64,000 nucleotides of DNA. Origin: Rhizopus arrhizus (lineage: Eukaryota > Mucoromycota > Mucoromycetes > Mucorales > Rhizopodaceae). A program made the translations under genes and the position numbers. The stretch is from NCBI GenBank assembly GCA_024220505.1, contig JAKZZE010000003.1, forward strand, positions 2,108,001-2,172,000. Reading direction: 5' to 3'. Positions 1 through 11,604 of the stretch are shown here, in pieces. Position 1 is the stretch's first letter, and the number at the start of each line of letters is the position of its first letter. Below the pieces are notes generated by a model. That model was not told the origin of the DNA and did not search any database. It saw nothing but the letters and a program-made list of their open reading frames with translations.

Positions 1-3000
1 GGGTTCTTTCATTTATGGCAGGAAATATAACATTTTCCATGTAATTGACTCGTTCTTCAAGTTCTTTGATGGTCATTACATCTTTGGGGAGTGGATACTT
101 TTCTTTATTTGTATAATCGTCAGGTAAGTTTACTCTGCGAGCATACATGAGTGAGAATGGAGAGCTTAGTGATTTATTTTTTATGTATCTGTTCATACAG
201 AGTTGCACAATTGGAAGATAATGATCCCAATCTCTACTATTGGATTGTACCATCTTTCTCAATGTATTCAATGCAATTTTTACACTAGCTTCAGCACTTC
301 CATTACCTTGTGGATGATACGCAGTAGAGTATCTACGATCTATTCCAAGGTTTTTTGATATACTTGTCATTAAAGCATTTCTGAATTCAGTTCCATTGTC
401 ACTTTGAATGATTCGTGGAAATCCATAATCTCCAAAGATATTAATTAGCTCTTTTGCAATGGTATCTGATTGTTTGTTTTTTAGTGCCCTGATTACAACG
501 TATTTTGTACAAATGTCAGTGACAACTAATAAGAACAAGTAACCCTCATCCGTCACTGGAAGTGGTCCTGCAAGATCAATAGCTATATGATCAAACGGCC
601 TATTAGCCATAACGTTAGTCAAAGGGTGATAGCCTCTCTTGCTAATGTTATGTTTCTGACATTCGGTACAGGAACTCACAATACTCTTTGCTTCATCATA
701 AATATTAGTCCAATGCATGCCTCGACTATGAATGTCTCTGACTATTGCTTGGTATCCATAATGTCCAAAGGAATGTGTTTCTCTAAGTATAGCATCTCTC
801 TCTTCTTCAGGAGGAGTCATGTAATCGGTACGTTCATTTTTAGTTTCTACCAATTTTGTAGCAAGAACATTAATAATTTTGTCTCTGCTATATTTCTTTC
901 TTTTAGCAATAACTCTTTTCTTGTTACGGTTATCTAATTTGCTTGGCACATTATCCTCCACCAGTTTGTAGCTATCCTGTAAAGGTGGATACAAACGGCT
1001 TAACATGTCAGGAAGCTTATTCAATATACCAGGGATATGGACTACATCAAAATCAAAGTCAAGAAGTGTCTCAATCCAGCCGATCATCATAGGATTAGCA
1101 ATTTTCTGGGTATGTAGATAAACTAAGGCTTTATGATCACTATAAACGGTAAAGTGTCTGCCCCATAAAAATTTCCTGAATTTGTTGAGTGCTAATACGA
1201 TTGCATACAGCTCTCTTTTAGTTGTACTCCAACGTCTTTGCGAAGGTGTCAACGAAGAGGAGATAAAACTGATATACTTGTCACGATCATGTTCGTCTTT
1301 TTGATAAAGAACTGCCGCAACACCATATAACGATGCATCTGTAGCCACATAGAACTTTTTATTTAAATTGGGATAATGCAAAATCATGTCTGACTGCAAG
1401 ATCTTTTTTAAAGCATAAAAACTGTTTGTTTGCTCATCAGTCCACAACTCTTCCACATTGGCAGCATTACTCAATCTTGTGATTGGTTCAGCTACTCTGG
1501 AAATCATTGGGATGTATTCTCTAAAGTAGTTGATCAAACCCATAAACTGTTGGATTTGCTTATTACTTTTGTTAGGAAGTGGCCAATTTTCAACATTTGT
1601 TAGCTTTTTACGATCTACTTTAGTGCCTGTCGTGTTTACAACAAAGCCTAAAAGTCGAACTGATTGTTGAAACCATACACATTTTTCTGGATTTATTATT
1701 AAATTCACAGAGGTTAGCTTATCAATCACCAATTTCACATCTTTTGCATGCTGTTCATAACTATCACTAGCAATAATACAGTCATCAACAAAGTTTTGTA
1801 CACAGTCAATCCCATCAAATAGGGTTGCTAAGCACTTTTGAAATTGGGAAGTCAGCATTTTTACTCCAAAACATCCTTTAATGAAAGAATATTGGGCATT
1901 GTTATGTGTGAAGGTTAATTTATGTACATCTTCAGATGCAACTTTGAATCGATGGTATGCATTAGACAAATCAAGTGTTGTAAACACCTTTTTACCAGCC
2001 AGGTTATCAAAGATATCTCTGATCAATGGAACAGGATAATTGAAAGTGGGAGGTAATATTTTATTCAACAGTCTCACATCCAAACACACCCGATGATTAA
2101 CAATTTCACCAGCTTTATTTCTCTTAGGAACGAGAAGGAGTGGACTATTAAAAGATGTGTTGATTTTGGACTTGATAATGGTACCAGTCTCCAACCATTC
2201 TTTTATTTGCTTGTCTAATACTGGTCTTAAAGCGTGCGGAATTGGATATTGCCGTCTATAAGCTGTAGCGCCTTCTTTAGTGGGAAGGTGGATAATGGAC
2301 TCAGGCATTGGACATGAAGATTCAATAGGAATGCTCTGGTTCTCATCAATGGCCTCTTTAATTATTTTGAAAAATTCTGCCCTTTGACTGGGAGTACCAG
2401 CTGGCGAATTATCAGGCTCATATTTATTTTCACGATCAATATTGATATTTTCTAAAATTAGATTATCGTTGGCTGTAGTATCAGAGTGTGAATGTTCACC
2501 ATCCAATTTAAATGCTACACCAGTTAAACCAATATTCATTTTAGGCAAGATATCAGTTCCAAGAAGAATATCAAATTCGAATTCTTTGTTAAACTTCATT
2601 ACTTCTAATGAATGTTTAAACTGAATACCATTTGCATATTTAAATTGCAACGGATCAGTAATCCCAATACGAGAAATTTCATTATTATGAGACAAAAAAT
2701 TATAGGAACCAGTAATTTTATTAACTTTATTGATTTTTAACTTTTTATTCAAAGAAATGATATCAATGAAACTTGCATCGCTTCCAGTATCAATCAAACC
2801 AATAAGCTTTACGTTCTCTATAAAGATGGGAGTCAATAAGTTAAATGCACTGTTATCACAACATGCTTTATCCTTGTTTTTACTTGGATACTTACAATCG
2901 TAACTCAAGTCTTCCATCATCGCCTCAACTTCGGCAGTGGCCTTGTCAATTTGACTGTCTTCTTGTTTCTCTATCTTGGAAACAGCAAGAACTCTTCTAG

Positions 3001-4285
3001 GCTCATCTTTTTTGCATACATGGCCTTTAAACCATGGTTGATGGCACTTGTAACAATTATTTTCTTTTTTCTCCGTGCTCTTCTCAGCTCTATTCTTCAG
3101 GCTGTAACAATCATTGGAATTATGAGTGTTATTTTTTCCATGATGGGAACAAAAGAAAGATTTGGCCAACTTATTTGCCTTGATAGGCTTGCTGATGCGA
3201 TGCTTGCTTGCAAGCCCATGACCTACACCTTCTTGCTTCTTTACCCGATTTGCACCAGGAATCATAGCAGTGGCTTCAGCATACAGACTGTTATCGTCAC
3301 CAAGGACATCACGTCCCACTTGCGATAAGTACTCGACCGTCCAATTGTGGGGTCTGCTTCGTTTTCCTTCTACTCTTGTCACAGTCATACGGATGATTGT
3401 TTGGACAGGTAGCGTCAACGATGCCAAAAAACGATCAGCGATACGTGGATCATCCTTAGGAAGTCCCGCATAAAAAACAGCTTGCAGAAATTTCTTAGAA
3501 TAATCACTAATAGATTCCTTGCTGCTCATCGTCATTGTAAAAACCAAGTCATTGTAATAGCTACTAGACATGCTTGATCCATGATGATCTACGAATGCTT
3601 GTCTTGCTTCGGACCAATTCCTACATCTTTTGAGCTCGGTCTCTACCCAGGCATTGTCACTGTAAGGTAAGCAAAGTGGTAAAAACTTTTTCCAAACATG
3701 CTCAACACTCTGATATGAGGAACCCTCAATGATGTTTTCAAATTTCGTCAAGAAGTGCTCCACAGATTCAAAAACCTCTTCATTTGGAAAGGGTCTAAGG
3801 ACACTGGTAGCCAACTGAAATTTAGGCAAATCCCTATGAGACAAGGAAAGCCCAGCAGAAACCGCACTGCTACCTCCAGTGGAGTTTTGATGCATGTCAA
3901 GTTTCTTGAAAAAGGATTGAAATTCTAACATTGCTGCAATTCTGCGCTTTGTCTTGTCTATCCCTCGAAGTGCTTCATCAATGGCTGCATCATCACCTGA
4001 AGCCCTTACATGACAAAACATCTTCAACTGCTCATCCATCTCACTGCGCAGTTGCGTAAGATTAATGGCAACGTTGTCCTCCTTCGTATTTGTCACCACA
4101 GAAGAAGGTACAAAACCAGAAACAGAATCAACAACCATAGCTGAATCATCTTGAATAGACATACCAGCAGAAGACAAGGAAGAACCTTCATTGAAGTCTT
4201 GTGAATAGTCATTGGAACCACTTGCTGCGCCCATAGAATTAGTTTCAGCAGTATTAACACCAGAGTTTTCAACAGTAGAATTCAT
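1..4285 (-). CDS. Element N: Ty3/gypsy gag-pol polyprotein, C-terminus beyond the window
   Basis: The frame is open from the ATG at 4283-4285 to the window edge (1428 codons, no stop), so the 3' end lies outside. Order of domains, by residue: Gag capsid-like region to about 400; zinc knuckle near 411 (CYKCHQPWFKGHVC); aspartic protease near 491 (LIDTGSDASF); reverse transcriptase with FVDD in place of YxDD near 831; RNase H near 978 (YVATDASLYG); integrase zinc domain near 1175 (GHYG...CTEC) and DDE core with IDLAGP near 1232, QSDNGTEF near 1292 and the Glu near 1330. Gag and Pol are one frame, as in Tf1/sushi-type elements. A C-terminal chromodomain is expected beyond the edge but is not visible. 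No inactivating change was seen, so this copy may be intact. Confidence 0.93.
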   Translation of the reverse strand, partial: MNSTVENSGVNTAETNSMGAASGSNDYSQDFNEGSSLSSAGMSIQDDSAMVVDSVSGFVPSSVVTNTKEDNVAINLTQLRSEMDEQLKMFCHVRASGDDAAIDEALRGIDKTKRRIAAMLEFQSFFKKLDMHQNSTGGSSAVSAGLSLSHRDLPKFQLATSVLRPFPNEEVFESVEHFLTKFENIIEGSSYQSVEHVWKKFLPLCLPYSDNAWVETELKRCRNWSEARQAFVDHHGSSMSSSYYNDLVFTMTMSSKESISDYSKKFLQAVFYAGLPKDDPRIADRFLASLTLPVQTIIRMTVTRVEGKRSRPHNWTVEYLSQVGRDVLGDDNSLYAEATAMIPGANRVKKQEGVGHGLASKHRISKPIKANKLAKSFFCSHHGKNNTHNSNDCYSLKNRAEKSTEKKENNCYKCHQPWFKGHVCKKDEPRRVLAVSKIEKQEDSQIDKATAEVEAMMEDLSYDCKYPSKNKDKACCDNSAFNLLTPIFIENVKLIGLIDTGSDASFIDIISLNKKLKINKVNKITGSYNFLSHNNEISRIGITDPLQFKYANGIQFKHSLEVMKFNKEFEFDILLGTDILPKMNIGLTGVAFKLDGEHSHSDTTANDNLILENINIDRENKYEPDNSPAGTPSQRAEFFKIIKEAIDENQSIPIESSCPMPESIIHLPTKEGATAYRRQYPIPHALRPVLDKQIKEWLETGTIIKSKINTSFNSPLLLVPKRNKAGEIVNHRVCLDVRLLNKILPPTFNYPVPLIRDIFDNLAGKKVFTTLDLSNAYHRFKVASEDVHKLTFTHNNAQYSFIKGCFGVKMLTSQFQKCLATLFDGIDCVQNFVDDCIIASDSYEQHAKDVKLVIDKLTSVNLIINPEKCVWFQQSVRLLGFVVNTTGTKVDRKKLTNVENWPLPNKSNKQIQQFMGLINYFREYIPMISRVAEPITRLSNAANVEELWTDEQTNSFYALKKILQSDMILHYPNLNKKFYVATDASLYGVAAVLYQKDEHDRDKYISFISSSLTPSQRRWSTTKRELYAIVLALNKFRKFLWGRHFTVYSDHKALVYLHTQKIANPMMIGWIETLLDFDFDVVHIPGILNKLPDMLSRLYPPLQDSYKLVEDNVPSKLDNRNKKRVIAKRKKYSRDKIINVLATKLVETKNERTDYMTPPEEERDAILRETHSFGHYGYQAIVRDIHSRGMHWTNIYDEAKSIVSSCTECQKHNISKRGYHPLTNVMANRPFDHIAIDLAGPLPVTDEGYLFLLVVTDICTKYVVIRALKNKQSDTIAKELINIFGDYGFPRIIQSDNGTEFRNALMTSISKNLGIDRRYSTAYHPQGNGSAEASVKIALNTLRKMVQSNSRDWDHYLPIVQLCMNRYIKNKSLSSPFSLMYARRVNLPDDYTNKEKYPLPKDVMTIKELEERVNYMENVIFPAINERT

Positions 4286-4356
4286 TTGCAAGTAATTAAC
4301 AGTAAAAAATGTTTAGGATAGGGGAGTTTTAGGTAAATATAATATAGCAATCAAAG

Positions 4357-4368
4357 ATAAAGAAATAC
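4357..4368 (-). promoter_or_regulatory. Candidate self-priming site of element N
   Basis: On the minus strand GTATTTCTTTAT lies directly after the 5' LTR. It can pair over all 12 positions, with one G-U pair, with ATAAAGAGATAC inside the LTR (4381-4392). No tRNA-type site beginning TGG follows the LTR. This is the arrangement known for Tf1-type self-primed reverse transcription; the assignment here is inferred from complementarity. Confidence 0.55.
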
Positions 4369-4959
4369 TGTTAGAACTTGGTATCTCTTTATTAAGTTAA
4401 GATAACTATTGTCTCATTCAAAATAAATTCTACATGTAAAAAGTGAGAGTATTTATAGACATGATACGGATAAAGAATTAGGACAGATTTATAATCAATT
4501 TGACAGAATAGATGATTACTATTTCTAATTATTAGTTTAGCCTGTTCCTAGCTTGTATTGTCAATTATGCTATTGGGATGGTTTCAGATATAACTATTTA
4601 AGGAGACGGTACGGATGAATATAAAGACTTTTAGTTCCGTGATTGGATATCATTGCTAACAATAATATCTCAGTCAGGATAAATGTTTTCATGACTAATG
4701 ATGATCCGGTAAGTAATCGTCATTCCTTATTCAACATGCTCATATTATTAATAAACTACATTACAACCATGTCATCTTATTTGACTATGTGAAGTAAATA
4801 TGAATAAAGCTTAATATAAAAATCTAATCAAAGTATTTTATTGATCTGTGTTGGGAATAATGTTATAAATGATACCAAGTTATGTCAACATATTATTCAG
4901 GATCATATCTGATTCTTTTTACTAAAATAAAGTGACTATAATCTTATGTATCCTTAACA
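4369..4959 (-). repeat. 5' LTR of element N
   Basis: This 591-base block starts TGTTAG and ends TTAACA on the plus strand, giving TG...CA ends. On the minus strand it carries a TATAAATA box near 4451-4458 and an AATAAAG motif near 4390, then ends just before the gag leader. The outer edge falls inside a transposase reading frame, whose stop codon is supplied by the LTR. The 3' LTR lies outside the window, so the limits rest on the TG/CA ends and the broken gene. Confidence 0.7.
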
Positions 4960-5474
4960 CACTTCAGCAGCATATTCGGATATGAAAAATAACTGGAAGT
5001 ATGTCAAGAAGACAGCAATAAAAGCAACAATATCATTTTGGAATCCCTTGATTTCAACTAAAAATTTAACAATGTAAGTAATGCATTCTTCATAAAAGTA
5101 ACCCACTTCTAGGAAATAATTACCTTGAGGCATATCAAATTCAACAATATCCATACTGTCAGATAAATTCACTTCATCGTTTTCAATCACTTCCCAATTT
5201 GAAACGTCTTCTGCGTTGTCTTCATCAGAATCATTTTTATTTGCTTCAATTATCTCATTATTGGCATCAACTTCTTGAACCTTTTCTGCTTCATCTATTT
5301 ATATATAACGCGTCAGTAAAAATACTATCTAAATGTAAGTAAACTACCTTTAGCAGCTTCTTTTTTTTTATGGCGAGCAAGAGTCCATCGAGTAACCAAT
5401 TGGTACTTGCCAATTTCTCCTTCAGAGCATTGGCTACAGTAGCATTTAAATCTGTATTGGGTTGAAGAGTTCAT
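4954..5474 (-). pseudogene. Zinc-finger transposase paralog, truncated by the element N LTR
   Basis: Exon 1 (5474-5347) begins MNSSTQYRFKCYCSQC and has a CxC-x2-C...H arrangement like the start of the transposase at 16100. An intron (about 5346-5295, GTAGTT...AATAG) leads to exon 2, an acidic linker followed by FLTYFQLFFISEYAAEV, which matches the FQAKYLSVQAGEELL region of the 16100 gene. The frame then runs into the N LTR, which provides the stop. As printed, exon 1 has a run of ten A that shifts the frame to a stop just before the intron; nine A would keep it open. It is therefore a broken copy twice over, or once if the A-run is a sequencing error. Function would have been DNA transposition. 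Confidence 0.6.
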
Positions 5475-6153
5475 TGTAAATATAATAAAAGATTATTTTA
5501 TAAACTTGATCTATTGTTTTACGCGCTTATATACGATTTCAAAAGCAACAGCCAAGGAGTATTGAAATTCAGTTGAAATTCTAAAAATAAAACAAAAGCT
5601 TTTGATTGGTGTAGCCAGGATACTTACATCATACCAGCAATCCCTGGATAGTAGATTTGGTTGCAGATAAAGTCAGTTTGCCGTTTATATCGTGGGCTTT
5701 GAATCTTTTTTTAGATTTCTGTTTGATGCTTTCCACCTTCGTCATATTTGGTCCACTTTTATTTTTTTTTAATGAAAAAATTTCTAAAGTACTTTTTTTT
5801 TAAAACCCAAATTTAAAACGCTCCTTTTTTTTATTCAAGTTAAAACAGTACATTGAATGGAGATTCCTTTTGTAATGTCAATGCTGGGAATGTAATTTTT
5901 TTTTTCAAAAGTACTCAGTAACAATATACTTTTTCTTTTGTTTTTTAACCTTTTCATAGAAATCTCAAGACGTGTAGCATAATAGACATTCATTCCGTTG
6001 CCGCCTTTTTTTTCTTTACTCTCAAAAAATAAAAATGATTATCAAAAATACTCTGTCTTTTTTATGCCGTGATCTTACTATTTAAAACATATCTTTTTCA
6101 GCTTCAAAACAAGTTTAACTTCTTTAGAGCCAAAAGAATCCTTCTTTTTTATA
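5475..6153. other. AT-rich spacer, no gene seen
   Basis: Many T and A homopolymers and no reading frame or RNA gene that I can support. It lies between the start of the truncated transposase and a Tc1 relic and may hold the promoter of the former. Confidence 0.5.
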
Positions 6154-6155
6154 TA

Positions 6156-7791
6156 CAGTAGGTGAAAAAATACGAGCAACCTTTTGGCAAAATCGACTTT
6201 TTTCGCTATATCAAAAGGTGCATGCCAACTACCGGCATGGGACTCCTATGGTATATTTTCGGGGTCATGTGTCTTGAAACAGTAAAGGTCTCATGTAGCA
6301 ATACTGGAAATTGAGAGAGGAATGAGAATCCGAATTTAAAAATTTAACTTCCGACCAGCTTAAATTATGTACGGTAATCATACGTTTACATTTAAATCAA
6401 TAAAGAACATATCGGAAGACTATACAGCGTACTTGTATAGGACTGTGAGCTTTCCTCATTGTGTCCATATAAAAGCAAGTGCAACTTCAAGAGCCCTTGG
6501 TTTCTTTTTTTTGCTCAATTTCTCTCACTGCTTCTCATCATCATGCCTAAATCTATACCAATGGAAAAGCAATCCAGAAATAGAAGATATATCACTGAAT
6601 AGCATGAAGCTAGAGGATATCACAGATAAATATTACGTTCATTCTCCCACAGTTAAAAGGTATACTAGGAAGCTTTTTCCATGAAATTCACATCAGTCGG
6701 CTGGAAGACATGCTATTGTCTCTTATGCCATGAAGCACTATATCGAACTGTGTACTATTACTGGTCATCGAACAATAGCTAAAACGCTATTCAGGGAGTT
6801 AGGTAAGTTTGGTTACTTGTTGATGTACCGTTCAGGAGTAAACGCGCTGAGATCCATAAACTGCCACCGAGAGCTAAAAAAAAGAAGGCATTTTTAAAAA
6901 AGGATCCTTGAAAAAAGCAGATGACCTGAGCAAAAAGGCATCGCAACTGGTCAAGTCAATAGTAACGACCAGTAGCGTTCTCAGCTGAAGCAAAGATTAG
7001 CATCTAGTGATCAGATGGAGTAAAATAGTATAGAGTAGTATAAAATGACATTTTGCTCCCTCATTACATCGACATTACAGTAAAGCACTGCAGCGGTAGG
7101 ATGAACATGTGTTGTCACATACCTACTCAGGGACCAGCATAGACATGTCAGCTTTATGGTAGTAACATAAACTCAACGACTTGTCTGCATATACTTAGCA
7201 TTATTTACATTAATACGTTAGAGTACCATTATTTGAAGACGTCTGATGTATACCTTCAGAGTGATAGCGGCGTAAAGTATAAATTAAAATTCATAGCTGT
7301 ATAGGTATGCGGTATCAGTGTAAGGTATATAAATTATTGGTATGCTCAAAGTCTGGATTTAAATCATATAAAGCATGTTTAGCATCAGCTCAAACTTAAT
7401 CTGACACCACATGAAGTCGGAGAAAGAGGTGTCAAAAAGCTTTAGCCATTTGTGGATGTAGAGCGAAATAAACTCAATGCAAATGCTTGCAAGAGGCACA
7501 TCAATAGTATGCCAGCCAAAGTAGAAGTACTATTTAAAGCAAAGGGAAGATATAGAAATATTAAATAAACATAGCGAATTTTGAAAAATCATCATTGGCT
7601 TTTTTATGACTGTCTTTCCCTTTTTAAAAAGCTTGTACTTCAAGTACAGTCAATCTCTTTAGTGCGTTATATGTATCTTTGTTGCCTTAATTAGTTTGTG
7701 AGATATCAAAGCTCTGGCGAATGTACACACGAAAAAAAAAAAGATATGAAGGCAAATCGAACAGAGGTTGCTCGTATTTTTTCACCTACTG
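6156..7791 (+). mobile_element. Decayed Tc1/mariner element
   Basis: Terminal inverted repeats of at least 26 bases start CAGTAGGTGAAAAAATACG at 6156 and end with its reverse complement at 7791. TA dinucleotides flank both ends (6154-6155 and 7792-7793), the target duplication of this superfamily. Length 1636 bases, normal for Tc1. The inside is a transposase relic, so the element can only have moved with help, or has decayed since insertion. Confidence 0.9.
6543..7568 (+). pseudogene. Tc1 transposase relic
   Basis: From MPKSIPMEKQSRNRRYITE at 6543 the frame is soon interrupted by stops and shifts. Late in the relic one can read SLDLNHIKHV followed by HQLKLNL, a worn form of the SPDLNPIEHxW...LKxxL block that holds the third catalytic acid, and the frame closes near 7568. 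The DNDxxH block near 7250 is no longer recognisable beyond LQSDSG. It is clearly non-functional. Confidence 0.8.
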
Positions 7792-7793
7792 TA

Positions 7794-8780
7794 TTTTATT
7801 CAATCTTTTAAATTTTCTACTATATTCACATTCTTTTTTTTTTTGTTCCAATTTATAAACACATACTTTTATACTTATTATTATAGCGATATTATACACT
7901 TATATAAGAGTTTCATCCCTCTTATTCATATGTGCCTCTTTACTCTTTTTTTTTTTTTTTTTTGTTCATTAGTAACCAAAATAAATCTCCTTTTGTATTA
8001 AACAAAGTTTTTTTTTTTTGGTAAAATACGACATGAGAACCGAAAAAATGCTTGAAAAGAAAACGCCACGACTCAATCACTTGGATTTCCGAGCTTGTAG
8101 GCCAATAGAACTGTGTTTTCGATCTTTGTTGAAGTTAAAAAATATTGCACTGAAGTTGAAAAAGCATAGTCTTCCCAATTTGTAATCTTGTATGGCATCA
8201 TGTAGCACAACAGAAAATTATTTATTTTTTTAAAAAATACAATGTCTTTTTATTCAACAAACATATTATATACTTTTGATTATTTTTATAGATTTACAAT
8301 CTATTTTTTTCAAGCTTTCTTCTGATATAAAAATCAGCTTTCTAACATTTAAATCCGAGTTCTCACTCATTTAATAGAATTACCACTATCAAAAAAGATC
8401 AACTTTATCAACTTGGATAACGGTGATTGGGTGCAGTGGGCCACTGCAAATAATCGTGCAAACTCTGCACATTGTTAATTTTTAGCAATATGCTTTTCTG
8501 TTTAACGATGCCAAAAGCTGTGATTGAATGGGTATTTATGCCGACGTCAATATCGGCACCCTTTAAGGACCTAAATGTCTGTCAATATATTCTGCGTCTC
8601 TGTATGGTGCCGATATTAACGAAAATGATGATCCATAGCTATAAGTAGATTTATACAGACCCAATTGTCGTTCTGCGAAGGCGTCTCTCTTGTTAGCTGC
8701 TTTACATAGTCTATTCTACGTTATAAATAATTTGGCAACCAATGATACTTTTTAAATCATTACTTTATTTGTCTTTTTAC
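7794..8780. other. Spacer without a supportable gene
   Basis: AT-rich, with T-runs near 7830, 7950 and 8010. It holds one perfect 12-base inverted repeat, listed separately. A short frame at 7768-8001 encodes only a hydrophobic low-complexity peptide from T-rich DNA and is not called. Confidence 0.5.
8549..8617. repeat. Perfect 12-base inverted repeat
   Basis: AATATCGGCACC at 8549-8560 is matched by GGTGCCGATATT at 8606-8617, with 45 bases between. It could be the end of a small non-autonomous element, or form a hairpin in RNA. Nothing else ties it to a function. Confidence 0.6.
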
Positions 8781-8909
8781 TCTTTATAAACCACTCATAT
8801 TGCCTTATATACTTCTTTATGAACCACTCATATTGCCTTATATATTTCTTTATAAACCACTTATATTGCTTTATATACTTCTTTATCGACCATTCATATT
8901 GCAATAAAT
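8781..8909. repeat. 33-base tandem repeat, about four copies
   Basis: The core ACCACTCATATTGC or a close variant recurs at 8790, 8823, 8856 and 8889, an exact 33-base period, with TTATATACTTCTTTAT-like sequence between. The last copy is the most diverged. Confidence 0.85.
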
Positions 8910-9300
8910 TTTGCTTTATATATACAAAAAATAGGGATTTTGTTTATAAAAAATAGCTTTTTTTTATTTGAATAAAATAATAATAACAATACATAGTATT
9001 TCTTTGCTTGTAGCATTTTAGCAGTGTGCTTGACTTACCTAATGTCACCAGAATAGCAGCATCTAATCTAAAAATACATCAACTAGTCTCGTGGAACTCA
9101 AAAAGTTCTCAAAAGAAAAAAAAAAAAAAAAGCCAAGCTCAAGGATTCAAAGACACAAGGACTCAAAGGCACAAGGACCTGGGTAATTAAAGCAAAAGAA
9201 GGAAATACATCAGTACTTAAGAACCAAAGTAAAAGCCAGGAAAGAAACAGAAAGAGGCCAAAGCAGAGCAACATTCATCTACAATAGATGTTAAATATCG

Positions 9301-9650
9301 TGTATATATAATAAAAGCAATAGTACCTTTCTTTAGATAGACCATGGGAAAAAAACTAGCTAAGCGTATACTCACAAGTAAAAAAAGCAGCAGACATCTA
9401 TAATAATTATTAGCTATGAAGGATATGTAATAAAAGTAATAGTACCTTTCTTTAGATGGGCTAAGAGAAAAACCTTGCTAAGCTTTACCAACAAGTAAAA
9501 AAAAAGGAAGCAGAACGCATCTATAATAAATATTAGTTATGGAGTATATAGTAAAAGTAATAGTACCTTGCTTTAGACGAACCACGAGATAAAAGAAGAA
9601 AAAAAGACACCAGCCAAGCTTATACCAACAAGTAAAAGAAGAAGCAACTA
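9301..9650. repeat. 120-base imperfect tandem repeat, about three copies
   Basis: Units start near 9301, 9421 and 9541, each with a TAGTACCTTTCTTTAGA-like segment and a downstream CAACAAGTAAAA or CACAAGTAAAA segment. A weak partial fourth unit may lie near 9745. Placed upstream of the polyglutamine gene, these may be subterminal repeats of the DNA transposon that carries the two convergent genes; that is inference. Confidence 0.75.
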
Positions 9651-10135
9651 TAATCCTGGGAAAAAGACTTTATAAAGACAATTTAAACTATAAAGAAAGC
9701 AGCCAACACAACTTTACTAAAGTACAAGTACCATTAGAGCAATAATAGAGTATATATAATATTAAGAACTTACCTTTCAGAAAAGATTTTTTTTTAAAAA
9801 AAAAAGGAAAAAAAAAGGGAAAAAAAAGTACTTTTTTTATAGCTTCATTTTACAAGTGTTACAATTATTCAGTATTAGTAAATTCTAATAACCATGAAAG
9901 CTCGTTTCAACTGCATTTTTTAACACAGTTCAGCTATTAAAATATTCAAAAAGCTTGTTTATATATTGTTAGACTTATTCTTTATTTAAATTTAACATCT
10001 TCAACCCTAATAGTGTTTTTTTTTTCTTTTTTTTTTTAAAAAAAAAAAAAAAAAGAGTACAAAATAAACTGAAGAATATAAAAACAATGTAGCACATTCT
10101 TCTTTTTTCTTCTTCTTTATACTTTATTTTAAAAA

Positions 10136-11417
10136 ATGTCTAGACGCGTCGCTACACCCATCAACGTTCCCAGCAATGCCCCAAAAAGGGCAAGAGTTTC
10201 TTCAAATATCGCTGGATCATCATCCACTGTTGTTCCTTCTTCCTCTTCTCTTTTCCCTGCTCCTGCTCCTGTTCCCGCTCCTGCTCCTGTTCCCGCTTCT
10301 GCTCCTGTTCCCGTTTCTGCTCCTGTGGCCGCTCCTGTTGCAACATTTGGTAGCCATACTGGTGCAGAGGCTATTGGAGCAGCCTCTAGTTTCACACCAG
10401 AGATGATGGCTGCCCAAATGCAGTTTTTTGCTCAATGTGGCAACAGCAACAGCAGCAGCAGCAGCAGCAGCAGCAACATCCAGTTCAACAGCCACAGCAA
10501 GGGCAGCAGTATGTTTCTGTGGCTGAGATCAACAAGATCAAAAAGCAGTGTAGTGTAAGCTAAAAATTAAAGTATCAATTAGTAAATTCAATTTAGTAAC
10601 TTTATTTCTTAATTTTCTCACTTACATTATAGGATCACATAGCTGATCACTACCGTGAATACTTGGTTGGCCGTGGCATCAAGTTTGATACGCTCAAGTC
10701 CATCACCGACAAGGCCAACAGAAAAGTAAAAAATCTGTTGCGCGATGAAGTCAGGAAGCACCAACGCTTCAATTGCCTGACTGATTCGCAGATATTCACC
10801 ATGATTAGAAGTAAGTTCTATTACATGGTGGATAAGGCAAATGGGAAAGCTGTGGCGGCACCAACGTCAGCCTGCCGCAGCCGCGTAAATGCAGTAAGTA
10901 CTTGATATTCAAAAAATCATAATATAAAATGCCTATAATACTTATATCAATACTTTATGATAGAAACTCCTTAACAGGAGGATTGCTTACAACGCCAACG
11001 CAGCAGCATACCACGCCCGGTTCCCATTTGCCGAAAAGATCTTGACGGTTGCTTGGACCTCTGATGAGGAGGATGGCCCAGAAGATGAAGATGGCCGTAC
11101 ATTTATTGTCAAGCGGCCATCATTCAGAAGTGAAAGAGTAAGTATAACATATCAATAAACCTCTTTTTCTAATATACCTTAATTGCCTACAGGTAGTGGA
11201 ATTCCACAAAGAGCTGCAGAAAGGGCACAAAGACTTGTTAAAGAAAAAGGGGGCTCCACCAGCTATTAGAAGAAGAATAGAAAATGTTGAGGTGGAGTTC
11301 CCTGATAAGCTCGACCATGAGTATTACCCTTCCTGGGCTTTTTCTTCCCCTGCTCTTGGCTTTCCAACTTCTGTTTCTGGTTCTTCCTCCTTTGCCGCAG
11401 TCAACCCAATGCCATAG
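10136..11417 (+). CDS. Four-exon polyglutamine protein, probable transposon accessory gene
   Basis: Exons read 10136-10554, 10633-10893, 10964-11137 and 11193-11417, joined by three GT...AG introns that keep one frame from the polyQ tract to the stop. After the Pro/Ala/Ser-rich start (SRRVATPINVPSNAPKRARV) comes a Gln-rich tract (MWQQQQ at 10434), then a basic region with YREYLVGRGIKFDTL and KVKNLLRDEVRKHQRF, an acidic patch and a C-terminus ending NPMP. The Pro/Ala start is in a different frame from the polyQ exon: one base appears to be missing between about 10136 and 10434, or translation begins at the ATG at 10434. It is convergent with the large transposase gene, 187 bases between stop codons, which suggests the two are partners in one element, but I do not recognise the family. 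Confidence 0.6.
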
Positions 11418-11604
11418 GCATCCACTTTTTTTTTTTCCTTTCCTTTTTGTTCCTTGTTTTGTTGTCGTTTTTCAAATTGAATAAACATTTGTTAAAAAAA
11501 AAGCTAGTCTATTGAATGATTCTTTAGTAAAATATGTAATAAAATAAAAATAATAATAATAATATCGATAGATAAATGAATGATTTAATGGTTTTGCATA
11601 TTTG

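Noticed and set aside
587..3473. Plus-strand frames across element N
   Set aside because: They are antisense to the continuous 1428-codon gag-pol frame on the minus strand.
7768..8001. 77-codon hydrophobic frame
   Set aside because: T-rich DNA gives Phe/Leu-rich peptides by chance; it overlaps the end of a Tc1 repeat and has no context.
10129..10495. Antisense and shifted frames over the Pro/Ala and polyQ tracts
   Set aside because: Low-complexity repeats are open in several frames; only the frame that joins to the later exons was kept, with its frame problem noted.
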